Shown here: positions 8,961 to 17,739 of the stretch, piece by piece
Layout of the letters: every line of letters begins with the position of its first letter
How positions within the stretch are numbered: the first letter of the stretch is position 1
Assembly (NCBI GenBank): GCA_964559865.1
Contig: CAZLJD010000035.1
Span: forward strand, 62,001-126,000
From: JAGHAJ01 sp964559865 [NCBI: uncultured Synergistota bacterium]
GTDB taxonomy: Bacteria > Synergistota > JAGHAJ01
Length of the DNA: 64,000 nucleotides
Direction of reading: 5' to 3'
Program-made: the position numbers and the translations under genes
The notes under the pieces: generated by a model
Seen by the model: only the letters and a program-made list of their open reading frames with translations
What the model was told of the DNA's origin: nothing
Database searches by the model: none

Positions 8961-10115
8961 GTGGAGAAGTGCAAAGTCGTTTCGATTAGAAGAGATAGAG
9001 GATTTCTGTGGGTTGAGGTGGAAAACACATCCTTGAGAGTTGCCGGTGGGGGTCAACCTTCTGATAGGGGAGTTATGATTTACGGGAACTTTTCATGTGC
9101 GATAGAAGAGGTAGTAAAAACGCCGGGTGGGTACGCTTTGAGAGTAGGTGACGAGGTTGATCTGGGCGAGGGAGATACTGTGTATTGCAAACTTGATGAG
9201 GACTACAGACGATTGCTTTCTCGGATGCACACGGGGGAACACATCCTTTCAAGGGCGTTGGAGTTAACTGTGCCTGGCTTGAGAATTTTGAAGGCTGAGC
9301 TTGGTGACCGTGTGTCTACTGTATTTGTAGAATCTCCGATAGAGATGGATTGGAATGTCATTTTTAGGGCAGAAAGATTAGCGAACTCTGTTATCCATGA
9401 GGGTAGAAAGGTTCATGTAAGGGTGGTAAAGCCGGAGGAGGCTCGGCGGATAAAGGATCTCAGGATAAAGTGGGATAGAATAGATAGTGACTTTATAAGG
9501 CTTGTTGAAGTTGAAGACTTTGACATTATTGCGTGTTCTGGCACGCATGTTGATGATACCCGTGAAGTAGGAGACATACTGGTGGTGAAACTTAATGGCA
9601 GTAGAGGTAAGTATGAAGTAAAGTTTGAACTGGATGCGATAGAAAGACTGTGGGATTATAGTTACAGGATGAGAAAGGTTGAGAGCGATGTAAATATGCA
9701 GATAGAGGATTTGGTTGACTCCTATAATAGGGCAAAGAGTGAGAACAAAAGACTGCAGAAGGACTTTAAGACTATAGCTAACTATGTGGACATTCCTTCA
9801 GAGCGAGTTGATGTGAACGGGAGGGGATTTTACTTCATATCTTTGGCTGGTTTTCCATCTCAGGTGTTAAGCATGTACCTTAGTAGGTTGCACAGGACCT
9901 GTAAGCGAGACTATGTTGTGTTGAATGTTATTGGAGATGAGTGTAATCTTTGCTTGAGTTTACCATCTTACACCGAAAGAGAGGCGGACAACTTGGTTGC
10001 TTGTTTGAGAGAAAAGATAGGTGCCAAAGGGGGAGGTAAAGGTATTTACAGGTTGAAGTCAAGTGTAGTGGATGCAGAGAAGATAGTGGAGTGCTTGAGG
10101 GAGTGTGTAAGATGA
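8961..10115 (+). CDS. AlaX-type alanyl-tRNA editing protein with DHHA1-like C-terminus
   Basis: This 384-residue protein matches the editing part of alanyl-tRNA synthetase without the catalytic core. An N-terminal beta-barrel is followed by the zinc site MHTGEHILSRAL (about residue 90) and ACSGTHVDDTREVG (about residue 193), then a coiled-coil region and a glycine-rich DHHA1-like end (IGAKGGGKGIYRL). It should hydrolyse mischarged Ser- or Gly-tRNA(Ala) in trans; the length fits the long AlaX class. GTG 8961 is favoured because GAGGGGG lies about nine bases upstream; a TTG at 8940 would overlap DUF554. The stop overlaps the next gene (ATGA). Confidence 0.9.
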   Translation: MEKCKVVSIRRDRGFLWVEVENTSLRVAGGGQPSDRGVMIYGNFSCAIEEVVKTPGGYALRVGDEVDLGEGDTVYCKLDEDYRRLLSRMHTGEHILSRALELTVPGLRILKAELGDRVSTVFVESPIEMDWNVIFRAERLANSVIHEGRKVHVRVVKPEEARRIKDLRIKWDRIDSDFIRLVEVEDFDIIACSGTHVDDTREVGDILVVKLNGSRGKYEVKFELDAIERLWDYSYRMRKVESDVNMQIEDLVDSYNRAKSENKRLQKDFKTIANYVDIPSERVDVNGRGFYFISLAGFPSQVLSMYLSRLHRTCKRDYVVLNVIGDECNLCLSLPSYTEREADNLVACLREKIGAKGGGKGIYRLKSSVVDAEKIVECLRECVR

Positions 10116-10915
10116 CTGAGAGGTGGAGAGAGGTATTGTTGGAGGCGTGTAAAGATGGTAGGAGGGCTTCCCCCTTTGCGGAGGTGCGCAATGGGTGGAT
10201 AACTGTTGAGGAGGAGGTAAATGCACTAACGGAAATCACGGCAGATGCCGTTAAAAAGCTGCAGAAGTTTTCTAATATACTGAGGTATGCGGGTAGAGGT
10301 GTACCGTGGGTACTCACCGTCTTCCTTGGGAGAATTATGTCGCAGAGGTTTGGGGTAGATGGAGATGTGATAGTTGCTACCACTATAGAGCCTGATAGGA
10401 TAGAATCCATACAGCTTTTGGGTAAGAATGGTAGGCGTATCTGGGGATTGAGTATCCCTATAAACCATATAGAGGATCCATTTATCTACCCAATGGTGGT
10501 GAGAGAGCTGTTGCTTTCTGTGTACGGAGAAGAAGATCTTGCGGGCGAGCTTGCGTTTTTGGTGTTTGGTGAGGCGTATACTATGAGTGCTAAAGAGTTC
10601 AACCTGTTGTATGATAAGGATGTGGCTGAAGTTCCGATTGTGTCCCAGAAGGCGAGGAACATGTTAGGAGATTTTTCCCTTGATAGAAAGTCTGTGCTTT
10701 CCGCAATGGAGAAGTTTGTGATGGCTATTCCACCTGTTGAATTTGAGGACCTTTCTCTGCTCTTGAATGCCCTGTGGATGGCATATTTAAGTAAAGGAAG
10801 GAGGCGGGAACTCTCTCAGCTTTTCTTGACGACCGTTAAGTTGATAGAGGTAAAAAGATTGTGGGAGGAGAACAATGGGCGTATTACCTTCTCAAAAAAT
10901 AAGGGAGCTCCTTAG
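10112..10915 (+). CDS. Conserved-looking protein of unknown function between alaX and dcd
   Basis: I do not recognise this 267-residue protein. It has no signal peptide or membrane segment. An N-terminal charged helix region is followed by a mixed alpha/beta centre (VIVATTIEPDRIESIQLL, RRIWGLSIPINHIEDPFIYP) and a helical C-terminus (LSQLFLTTVKLIEVKRLW). ATG 10112 overlaps the alaX stop (ATGA), and its last 41 bp overlap the dcd start, so it is firmly locked in an operon of translation-quality and nucleotide genes. The centre has spacing reminiscent of a degenerate metallopeptidase, but there is no HExxH, so I assign no function. Confidence 0.75.
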   Translation: MTERWREVLLEACKDGRRASPFAEVRNGWITVEEEVNALTEITADAVKKLQKFSNILRYAGRGVPWVLTVFLGRIMSQRFGVDGDVIVATTIEPDRIESIQLLGKNGRRIWGLSIPINHIEDPFIYPMVVRELLLSVYGEEDLAGELAFLVFGEAYTMSAKEFNLLYDKDVAEVPIVSQKARNMLGDFSLDRKSVLSAMEKFVMAIPPVEFEDLSLLLNALWMAYLSKGRRRELSQLFLTTVKLIEVKRLWEENNGRITFSKNKGAP

Positions 10916-11468
10916 AAGAAAGGAGATCCAGATTATACCCCTCCTTGATGAGGAGGAACAGATAGGAAAGGGCAGTATAGATGTTAGACTCGGTTTTGAC
11001 TTTGTGTACTTTAGAAAAAGCAATATTTCAGTTGTTGACCCGTTGGATGTCTCGATGGATGATTACAACGAGAGACTCTTTTTAAGACCGGGTCAAAGAC
11101 TTATACTTCATCCGAAGGACTTTGTGCTTGCGAGTACGCTCGAGTACATTGTATTTAGTGATAAGGTTATGGCGTATGTAGAGGGACGCTCGTCCTGGGG
11201 GAGAATGGGGCTGATTATAGCCACTGCTACCGTAGTTTCTCCGGGGTATAAAGGAATAATAACCCTTGAGATAAGTAATCTCGGTGATGTCCCAATAGCG
11301 TTATACCCGGGTATGAGGGTGGCTCAACTTGTGCTTCACACGGTTGAAGAGGGTGAAAAGTGGAGTTATTCTCACAGAGACAAGTATTTGTTTTCTCTTT
11401 CGCCGGAGCCTGGACGGATATCAAAGGATAAAGATTGGGGTATAATAAGAAGATGGACCCAAAAATAG
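10875..11468 (+). CDS. dcd: dCTP deaminase / dUTPase-family enzyme
   Basis: This 197-residue homotrimer-forming enzyme deaminates dCTP to dUTP (some family members also hydrolyse to dUMP). Key family motifs are KGSIDVRLG near residue 33, EGRSSWGRMGL near residue 101, and the catalytic-glutamate segment ITLEISNLG near residue 130. The ATG at 10875 has an excellent GGAGGAG site inside the 3' end of the preceding gene, giving a 41-bp overlap. Whether it is mono- or bifunctional cannot be read from these motifs alone. Confidence 0.92.
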   Translation: MGVLPSQKIRELLRRKEIQIIPLLDEEEQIGKGSIDVRLGFDFVYFRKSNISVVDPLDVSMDDYNERLFLRPGQRLILHPKDFVLASTLEYIVFSDKVMAYVEGRSSWGRMGLIIATATVVSPGYKGIITLEISNLGDVPIALYPGMRVAQLVLHTVEEGEKWSYSHRDKYLFSLSPEPGRISKDKDWGIIRRWTQK

Positions 11469-13417
11469 ATTTGATGCTAAACGACCTCAATCCGGAGCAG
11501 TTGGAAGCGGTGACATATATAGGTGGACCATTGCTTATAGTCGCAGGGGCTGGTAGTGGTAAAACGAGGATTTTAACCTATAAGTTTGCATATCTGGTTG
11601 CTCAGGGTTTCCCGCCGCCCTCGATAATAGCTGTGACTTTCACTAATAAGGCAGCAGACGAGATGCTTAGCCGGGTGAGGGCAATTGTGGGAAAGAGGTT
11701 GGGCAACCTTCACATATCTACATTCCACGCATTGGGATTGTGGATCTTGAGAAAACACATACACTTGATAGGTGGATACGACTCCAATTTTACCATAGTG
11801 GATACCAATGATCAGAAAAATATTGTTAAAGAAGCAGTAAAGGACCTTAACATGGATCTGTCCCTTGTTGATGTGGCACAGGTGATGTACCGTATAGCAG
11901 ATTGGAAAAGGAGTAACCTGTTACCGGAGGACATTTCACCGGGCAACTACATAGAACAGAGAACACTTGCCATATACAGGAGATACCAGAAGAAGCTTAA
12001 AGATATTCGAGCGGTGGATTTTGGAGATCTTTTGCTCTACCCGTTGAGGATATTGGAAGGGTATCCCGATGTGCTTAATTATTATCAGAGCAACATTTCA
12101 TACCTTCTCATAGATGAATATCAGGATGTGAATCCGATCCAGTATCAGATTGCGAGGATTCTGTGTTCTCACAATGATATGATAACGGCTGTTGGAGACC
12201 CTGACCAATCCATATATGGTTGGAGGGGGGCGGATATAACTAATATACTGAGTTTTGAAAGGGATTTCCCTAACGCTCGGGTGATAAAGTTAGAAAAGAA
12301 TTATCGTTCTACCAAGACTATTCTCAAGGCTGCCAACAGTGTAATAGTGCATAATAGGATGAGAAAGAACAAGAGATTGTGGACGGACAACGAAGTTGGC
12401 AGTAAGGTCGTTCATGTTATTGCTCCTGATGAGGAGAGGGAGGCAAGGTTTATCGTGAATAAGATTACAGAACTCCTTGGACAAGGCTATACCTTTAAGG
12501 ATTTCGCTATCTTCTACCGCATGAATGCACAGTCTCGACTCTATGAGGAATATCTGTTGAGGGAGGGGTTGCCATACAGAATAGTAAAGGGATTACACTT
12601 CTATGAGAGAAAAGAGATAAAAGACCTGCTGGCTTACCTGAATGTCCTTTCCAATCCCCATGATACGCTTAGTCTGAGGAGGATCATAAACATCCCCAAT
12701 AGGGGAATAGGTCCCAAGAGGTGGGAATACATATACTCCAAGATAGCGGAGGGTGGCGATATATACAGTGGTTTAGAGTTGATTTTAAAGGAGAAGAGGC
12801 TTAAAGGTGGGGTAAGAGAATCTATGGAGAGGTTCTTTGAGCTCATGACTACTTTGAGGACGAGGTTGCACGAAGAGAGCCTTTTTGAAGTGGTAGCTGA
12901 ACTTCTCGAGGAGAGTGGCTATTGGGACATGTTGAAAGAGGTTGATGATACCTCGAGAATGGAGAACATAGAGGAGTTTTTCTCCATAATAAGGAAGTTT
13001 GAAGATAGGAATCCGGGAGGTACACTGCGGAAGTTTTTGGAGGAGGTTTCTCTCTCAACCGATGTGGATACACTTGACACAACGGAGGAGAAGGTGAGCT
13101 TGATGACGCTGCATAGCGCTAAGGGTTTAGAATTTCCAGTCGTGTTTATGGTGGGAATGGAGGACGGTGTTTTACCCCATTATAGGAGTGTTCAGGATGG
13201 GGAAATAGAGGAGGAAAGGAGACTCTGTTATGTAGGGATGACGAGGGCAAAGAAGCTACTTTTCTTGACATCAGTTGAGAGACGGCTTTTGTTTGGTGCC
13301 ATCATGGAACAACCGGTATCTCGTTTTGTGAGAGAGATGGATAAGGATACGAAGGAGACGATACCAATTGGGTTTACCTTTTCTGATAGGGGTGACAGGC
13401 TCCATAGGGTCTGGTAA
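11453..13417 (+). CDS. uvrD: UvrD/PcrA/Rep-type superfamily 1 DNA helicase
   Basis: The 654-residue protein carries all SF1A motifs in order: Walker A AGAGSGKTRIL (about residue 29), VTFTNKAADEM, LLIDEYQDVN (about residue 220), VGDPDQSIYGWRGA, LMTLHSAKGLEFPVVF (about residue 545), and RRLCYVGMTRAKK (about residue 592). It unwinds DNA 3'-5' in repair and replication restart. It is shorter than B. subtilis PcrA and lacks most of the C-terminal polymerase-binding tail. ATG 11453 overlaps the dcd 3' end; an in-frame ATG at 11474 is an alternative start. Its last 50 bp overlap coaE. Confidence 0.93.
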   Translation: MDPKIDLMLNDLNPEQLEAVTYIGGPLLIVAGAGSGKTRILTYKFAYLVAQGFPPPSIIAVTFTNKAADEMLSRVRAIVGKRLGNLHISTFHALGLWILRKHIHLIGGYDSNFTIVDTNDQKNIVKEAVKDLNMDLSLVDVAQVMYRIADWKRSNLLPEDISPGNYIEQRTLAIYRRYQKKLKDIRAVDFGDLLLYPLRILEGYPDVLNYYQSNISYLLIDEYQDVNPIQYQIARILCSHNDMITAVGDPDQSIYGWRGADITNILSFERDFPNARVIKLEKNYRSTKTILKAANSVIVHNRMRKNKRLWTDNEVGSKVVHVIAPDEEREARFIVNKITELLGQGYTFKDFAIFYRMNAQSRLYEEYLLREGLPYRIVKGLHFYERKEIKDLLAYLNVLSNPHDTLSLRRIINIPNRGIGPKRWEYIYSKIAEGGDIYSGLELILKEKRLKGGVRESMERFFELMTTLRTRLHEESLFEVVAELLEESGYWDMLKEVDDTSRMENIEEFFSIIRKFEDRNPGGTLRKFLEEVSLSTDVDTLDTTEEKVSLMTLHSAKGLEFPVVFMVGMEDGVLPHYRSVQDGEIEEERRLCYVGMTRAKKLLFLTSVERRLLFGAIMEQPVSRFVREMDKDTKETIPIGFTFSDRGDRLHRVW

Positions 13418-13991
13418 GTCAACAGTTGTTCGCCTACTTGGTGAGCTTGGAGCTGGGGTCGTAAGCTTAGACGATGTAGGTCATGAAATCCTGAAAGATG
13501 AAGAGGTAAAGGATGCACTATTAAAGGCCTTTGGAAAGGGGATTCTTTCTCCAGATGGTGAGGTTGATAGGAGGAAGCTTGCCCAGAAGTCGTTTTCTAC
13601 TCCTGAATCTGTGAGGTTGTTGAATGATATTACGCATCCGAAAATAGAGAGGAGATTAAAGAGCATAGTAGAGGAAGAAGGGAAGAAGGGAACGGAGTTT
13701 TTGGTTATTGAATCACCTTTACTTATAGAGGTTGGAAGCGAGGACTTTTACGATTTCGTGATTTTGGTTGTGGCTGATCTAGATAAAAGAGTTTGCAGGG
13801 TAAAGGATAGGGGCTGGGATAAAGAAGAGTTGCATAGGAGAGAACGCTTTTTCGTAGATGAAGAGATAAAAAGAAGACATGCTAACCTCGTCATACACAA
13901 CAATGGTTCACTTGAAGAGCTCAGAAAGAAGGTGAAGGAAGCTTGGAGCTTTATCATCTCCCTAAGGGACATGTACCAGACTACATCGTAG
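13368..13991 (+). CDS. coaE: Dephospho-CoA kinase
   Basis: This 207-residue P-loop kinase begins with IGVTGSIGSGKSTVVRLL, followed by the substrate-binding segment LDDVGHEIL and the lid segment RRERFFVDEEIKRR. It phosphorylates dephospho-CoA in the last step of CoA synthesis. The best start is TTG 13368 with AAGGAG ten bases upstream; the next possible start (GTG 13392) would delete the first beta-strand before the P-loop. This makes a 50-bp overlap with the helicase gene, so translation is likely coupled. Confidence 0.92.
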   Translation: MGLPFLIGVTGSIGSGKSTVVRLLGELGAGVVSLDDVGHEILKDEEVKDALLKAFGKGILSPDGEVDRRKLAQKSFSTPESVRLLNDITHPKIERRLKSIVEEEGKKGTEFLVIESPLLIEVGSEDFYDFVILVVADLDKRVCRVKDRGWDKEELHRRERFFVDEEIKRRHANLVIHNNGSLEELRKKVKEAWSFIISLRDMYQTTS

Positions 13992-14866
13992 AGTCTACAG
14001 AGGAGAGTGGTGGTGTAAGGCACGAGGTATTGGTGTTTGATAGTCCGTTTTCAACCCAGTACGATGTGAACAACAGAGTGCACCTTGAAGTGTTTACCCC
14101 TCTTGATGTGGTGGAGCACACGACGGTGATTTTCATTCACGGACTTGGCATAACACCTCGCAGGAAGAGGTTGTATGTTTTGTTACCACAAAAGTTGGCG
14201 GCAATGGGATATAGGAGCGTGTTTTTTACCCTTCCTTTTCACCTTGAAAGAAAACCAGCAGGTAAGAGCGCTATGCAGTGGTTTTCAGACTTAGACGATG
14301 TAGGGACACTACACTTTTACCATCAAGCCGTAGTGGACTTAAAGGCAACCCTAAACATATTATCTGATACGGAAGATTTTTCTTTGGTAGGGATAAGCCT
14401 TGGTTCAATGATAACTGCGGTTGCGCTTGGCGTTGAGGATAGGTTCAAAAGAGGTGTGCTTATACTTGGTGGTGGTAACTACGAAAGGATACTGTGGCAC
14501 AGTCTTACCAAGTATGTAATAAGAGAAGGGTATTGTAATAGCAAGATGTGTCATCATTTCTACTCGAGGTTTCCAGAATACCTGCAAAACATTAAGGAGG
14601 CAGAATCCTGGAGAGTGGTTGAATGCCCAAAGATGTGTTTTTTGTTTGAACCTTTGACATTTGCCCCCTTTATAAAAGGCAAAGAGATAATGATGATAAA
14701 TGCCATCTTTGACCTAATCATACCGAGAAAGGCAACATTGCAACTGTGGGATGAACTTGGGAGACCAGAAATCCACTGGCTTTTGGCGGGGCATGGAACA
14801 TCTCTGTTCTGGGGAACGAGGATAGCCAGACTTATAAAGAGGTTTCTGGATAAAACCTCAAGGTGA
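13943..14866 (+). CDS. Alpha/beta-hydrolase family protein
   Basis: The 307-residue protein has the oxyanion-loop strand VIFIHGLGI near residue 62, the nucleophile elbow VGISLGSMITAVALG near residue 148 (Ser in G-I-S-L-G), an Asp-bearing strand MINAIFDLIIPRKAT, and the late histidine LLAGHGTSLFWGT, completing a Ser-Asp-His triad. The substrate is unknown; it could be a carboxylesterase acting on cell-envelope lipid or glycan. The start is uncertain: TTG 13943 has AAGGTG eight bases upstream and overlaps coaE by 49 bp. It leads into the glycan cluster, its stop lying just before the NeuB-like gene. Confidence 0.8.
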   Translation: MELYHLPKGHVPDYIVESTEESGGVRHEVLVFDSPFSTQYDVNNRVHLEVFTPLDVVEHTTVIFIHGLGITPRRKRLYVLLPQKLAAMGYRSVFFTLPFHLERKPAGKSAMQWFSDLDDVGTLHFYHQAVVDLKATLNILSDTEDFSLVGISLGSMITAVALGVEDRFKRGVLILGGGNYERILWHSLTKYVIREGYCNSKMCHHFYSRFPEYLQNIKEAESWRVVECPKMCFLFEPLTFAPFIKGKEIMMINAIFDLIIPRKATLQLWDELGRPEIHWLLAGHGTSLFWGTRIARLIKRFLDKTSR

Positions 14867-14877
14867 GGTGGTTCCCT

Positions 14878-15759
14878 TTGAGAGTGGAGTTTATTGCTGA
14901 GGTTTCCAGCAATCATAACGGTGATCTGGATAGGTGTTTGAGGTTCATAGATGTTGCAAAGGAGTGTGGCTTTACTGCTGTGAAGTTTCAGCTGTTCAAA
15001 GTGAAAAAGCTGTTTTCTCCGGAGGCACTGCGTTTCGATCCGGCGTTACTGGATAGAGAGAAGTGGGAACTTCCTGTGGAGTTTTTACCTCACATATCTC
15101 AAAGGGCCAAAAGGCTCGGATTGAAGTTCATTTGCACGCCGTTTTACCTTAGTGCGGTTGATGAACTCTTGCCGTTTGTGGACGCTTACAAGGTAGCCTC
15201 TTACGAACTTCTGTGGGGTGGGCTGCTGGAAAGGATTGCAGCAACGGGAAAGCCTGTAATCATCTCTACGGGTATGGCTACACTTCGGGAAGTAGTTGAT
15301 GCAGTGAACTTGATCGTGAAGGGAGGTGGCAAGGATATTACAATTCTTCACTGTGTTTCGAGTTATCCGGCACCAGTTGGTGAGTGTAATCTTTCTGCTA
15401 TAGAAACGATGCGTAGGTCTATCAGTGTAAGTGGCGATGTTAGTCTCCGATTTGGATGGTCTGACCATTCAGTTAAGGAGGGAGTTATACTGCGTGCTGT
15501 CCATAGGTGGGGGGCTGAAGTCGTTGAGGTGCACTTCGACTTGGACGAAAAGGGGGACGAGTATGCCTTTGGGCACTGCTGGTTGCCCCAAAGGGCAAAG
15601 GGGCTTATAGAGATGGTCAGAGATGGTTTCCTGTCTGATGGTGATGGTGAAAAGATGCCAAGAAAGATAGAGCTTGATGAGAGGATGTGGCGTGCAGATC
15701 CTGAGGATGGGTTAAGGCCGCTAAAGATCACTCGTAGGAGACTTAGAAGGGATGATTGA
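14878..15759 (+). CDS. NeuB/SpsE-type sialic-acid synthase-like protein lacking the SAF domain
   Basis: The TIM-barrel domain of the N-acetylneuraminate/pseudaminate synthase family is clear: AEVSSNHNGD at the N-terminus, AVKFQLFK, YKVASYELL, ISTGMATL, LHCVSSYPAP and GWSDHS. Such enzymes condense PEP with an amino-hexose to form a nonulosonic acid. At 293 residues it ends near where family members usually continue into a 60-residue SAF (antifreeze-like) domain, which is missing. The usual E-K-H metal motif reads EVHFDLD here. TTG 14878 follows GAGGTGG at good spacing; GTG 14863 is the alternative. SpsF- and SpsG-like genes follow directly. Confidence 0.82.
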   Translation: MRVEFIAEVSSNHNGDLDRCLRFIDVAKECGFTAVKFQLFKVKKLFSPEALRFDPALLDREKWELPVEFLPHISQRAKRLGLKFICTPFYLSAVDELLPFVDAYKVASYELLWGGLLERIAATGKPVIISTGMATLREVVDAVNLIVKGGGKDITILHCVSSYPAPVGECNLSAIETMRRSISVSGDVSLRFGWSDHSVKEGVILRAVHRWGAEVVEVHFDLDEKGDEYAFGHCWLPQRAKGLIEMVRDGFLSDGDGEKMPRKIELDERMWRADPEDGLRPLKITRRRLRRDD

Positions 15760-15761
15760 TT

Positions 15762-16718
15762 ATGGAGAAAGTAATTGCCTTTGTGGTCGTGAGGCTGTCC
15801 TCGCTGAGATTACCACGAAAGCAACTGCGTATGATAGGAGACAGGAGATTGATAGACTGGACTATAAGGGGAATTAAGCAGAGCAAGTATGTAAACCGCA
15901 TAGTTATAGCTACGACTGACGAGCCTGAAAGCAAAGAGCTTGAAGAGGTAGCTGCAGAGCACGGTGTTGAGGTATTCTTCTATGATGGAGATGTAAACGA
16001 TGTGGTGGGAAGATTAAACACAGCAGCCTCTTTTTACAACTGTGAAGTGTGCTTGCTCATAAGCGGTGATTGTCCTCTTGTTTGGGCACCTTCCTTAGAT
16101 AAATTAGTTTGCAAGATTCTGCATGACGAGAGGCTTGATATGGTGGGATTCTGCTTGAAGGATGGTAAGCCGCCGATACATGAAGGGATGAGTGTTTATA
16201 GGAGGAGGTGCTGGAGACTTGCAGATGGACTTTCAGATACTACTAATCTGCGAGAGCACCACTTTCCTATTGTGAAGCTGAAACCGGAGCTGTTTAATGT
16301 AGGTTGTGTCCTTGATGATGACCTCTTTTATAGGGTGAAACATCGGGTTTCGGTGGACACCGTTGCAGACCTTGAGTTTATGAATGCGGTGTATATGGAG
16401 CTCAGGCAAAGCGGTAAGGAATTTAATATGCCTAATCTTGTAGAGCTTCTGATAGAAAAACCGGAACTGATGAATATAAACAGAGATGTTCACCAAATGG
16501 GCCTGTATGAAAGGCAGAAAAGGGCGTTGTTCAAAGTTAGGGGTCTGGACAACCTCAACCTTCTGTTAGGCATGGCTTACGAGCTTACCAAGAAGGGTGT
16601 TGGTGTAAGGTTTATGGTAAGAGACGATAAGGCCAGAGAGATGATAAACAATAGAGGATTTGGAACCTTAGATGCAGAGGTGGTCGAATCAGAGTTTGAT
16701 ATTTTGATTAGTGGATAG
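15762..16718 (+). CDS. SpsF/NeuA-like CMP-sugar cytidylyltransferase
   Basis: The N-terminal 230 residues form a nucleotidyltransferase domain of the CMP-KDO/NeuA/SpsF type: AFVVVRLSSLRLPRKQL (P-loop-like activation motif), RIVIATTDEPES, and LLISGDCPLVWAP (metal-binding Asp). The remaining 90 residues are an extra C-terminal region (NRDVHQMGLYERQKRALFKV) that may be a second small Rossmann-like domain. It should attach CMP to the product of the adjacent NeuB-like enzyme. ATG 15762 is chosen over the overlapping TTG 15756 because of RBS spacing. Synteny with Bacillus spsE-spsF-spsG supports the call. Confidence 0.82.
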   Translation: MEKVIAFVVVRLSSLRLPRKQLRMIGDRRLIDWTIRGIKQSKYVNRIVIATTDEPESKELEEVAAEHGVEVFFYDGDVNDVVGRLNTAASFYNCEVCLLISGDCPLVWAPSLDKLVCKILHDERLDMVGFCLKDGKPPIHEGMSVYRRRCWRLADGLSDTTNLREHHFPIVKLKPELFNVGCVLDDDLFYRVKHRVSVDTVADLEFMNAVYMELRQSGKEFNMPNLVELLIEKPELMNINRDVHQMGLYERQKRALFKVRGLDNLNLLLGMAYELTKKGVGVRFMVRDDKAREMINNRGFGTLDAEVVESEFDILISG

Positions 16719-16743
16719 GTGTTTTAACTGGGGGAGAGATGGG

Positions 16744-17739
16744 GTGGGGAAAAAGGTTGTTATTAAGTTTAAAGCGTCTGAGGATGTAGGATTGGGACAC
16801 CTTTATCGAAGCATATCTTTGTCTGAAATCTTGAGGAGTGTGGGGTATCAGGTTGTTTGTGCAATTAACGATTTTACTCTTGCCAAGAGGGAACTCTCTG
16901 CTAAGTCTGTGCGGTGGTTAGTAAATGCATTTGATTCCGAGGAGGCATTTGTTGATTATCTCCTTGCTGTGGAGAAGCCAGAGGTCATTGTGTTTGATGA
17001 GAAGTACGAATACAGGCGTTCGGACTTGTTGAGGTGGAAGTCGAGGGCAAGGCTTGTTTCTATAGATTTTGTCGGTGCTGATTACCATCTGTTTGACCGT
17101 ATCTTGATCCCAAATGCCCACTTTATAAATGTGTATCCAGCTCTTCGAAATGTGTTGTGGGGCTTTGAGTATGTGATAATAAACGAGAGTGTCAGAAAGA
17201 AGATACCCAGAGATGAGCCCCCAACAGGTGTTAACAACATAGTCGTTACTACCGGAGGGAGTGACCCGGAGGGCGTTTTCTTCTGGTTGCTTGATGTGTT
17301 TAAGGGCATACATAAAAATGCGACTTTTTTGGTTGGCAAGGCTTTTAAACATAGGAAAGATCTTTGCCTTGCAAATGTTCCTCGGAATGTAGCTGTAAGG
17401 CCTTACAGCCTTGATGTATTGCTCGAAGCAGATGTGGTTGTTTCGCTGTTTGGCGTTACCGTTTATGAGCTCATTTATTTGAGGATACCTACCATAGTCG
17501 TAGCTCATACAAAGGAGAACGCTGTTTCCGCATGTGTTTTGAAAGAAAGGTGTGGTTGTGTAGAGACACTTGGTTTTTTCAGGGATATTGGCATTGAAGT
17601 GGCGAGGGAGGGTATTAGGGACTTTATCAAGGATAAATCGAAACTTGCCGAAATATTTAATAGGGAGAGACTCCTTAAAATAGGTGATGCGACGAAGATA
17701 GCTGCTGCTGTCGTGGGTGGGGAGGAAAGAAGTACATGA
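16744..17739 (+). CDS. PseG/SpsG-like nucleotide-sugar hydrolase or glycosyltransferase
   Basis: The 331-residue protein begins with KVVIKFKASEDVGLGHLYRS, matching the GxGHxxR signature of PseG (UDP-sugar hydrolase of pseudaminate synthesis) and SpsG. It has the GT-B fold layout with NIVVTTGGSDPEG around residue 167 at the start of the second domain and VVSLFGVTVYELIYLRIP near residue 235. In PseG the HxxR histidine acts in hydrolysis; here the corresponding residues are H-L-Y-R. GTG 16744 is preferred for its GGGGGAG site. The order synthase-cytidylyltransferase-SpsG matches spore-coat polysaccharide clusters. Confidence 0.8.
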   Translation: MGKKVVIKFKASEDVGLGHLYRSISLSEILRSVGYQVVCAINDFTLAKRELSAKSVRWLVNAFDSEEAFVDYLLAVEKPEVIVFDEKYEYRRSDLLRWKSRARLVSIDFVGADYHLFDRILIPNAHFINVYPALRNVLWGFEYVIINESVRKKIPRDEPPTGVNNIVVTTGGSDPEGVFFWLLDVFKGIHKNATFLVGKAFKHRKDLCLANVPRNVAVRPYSLDVLLEADVVVSLFGVTVYELIYLRIPTIVVAHTKENAVSACVLKERCGCVETLGFFRDIGIEVAREGIRDFIKDKSKLAEIFNRERLLKIGDATKIAAAVVGGEERST

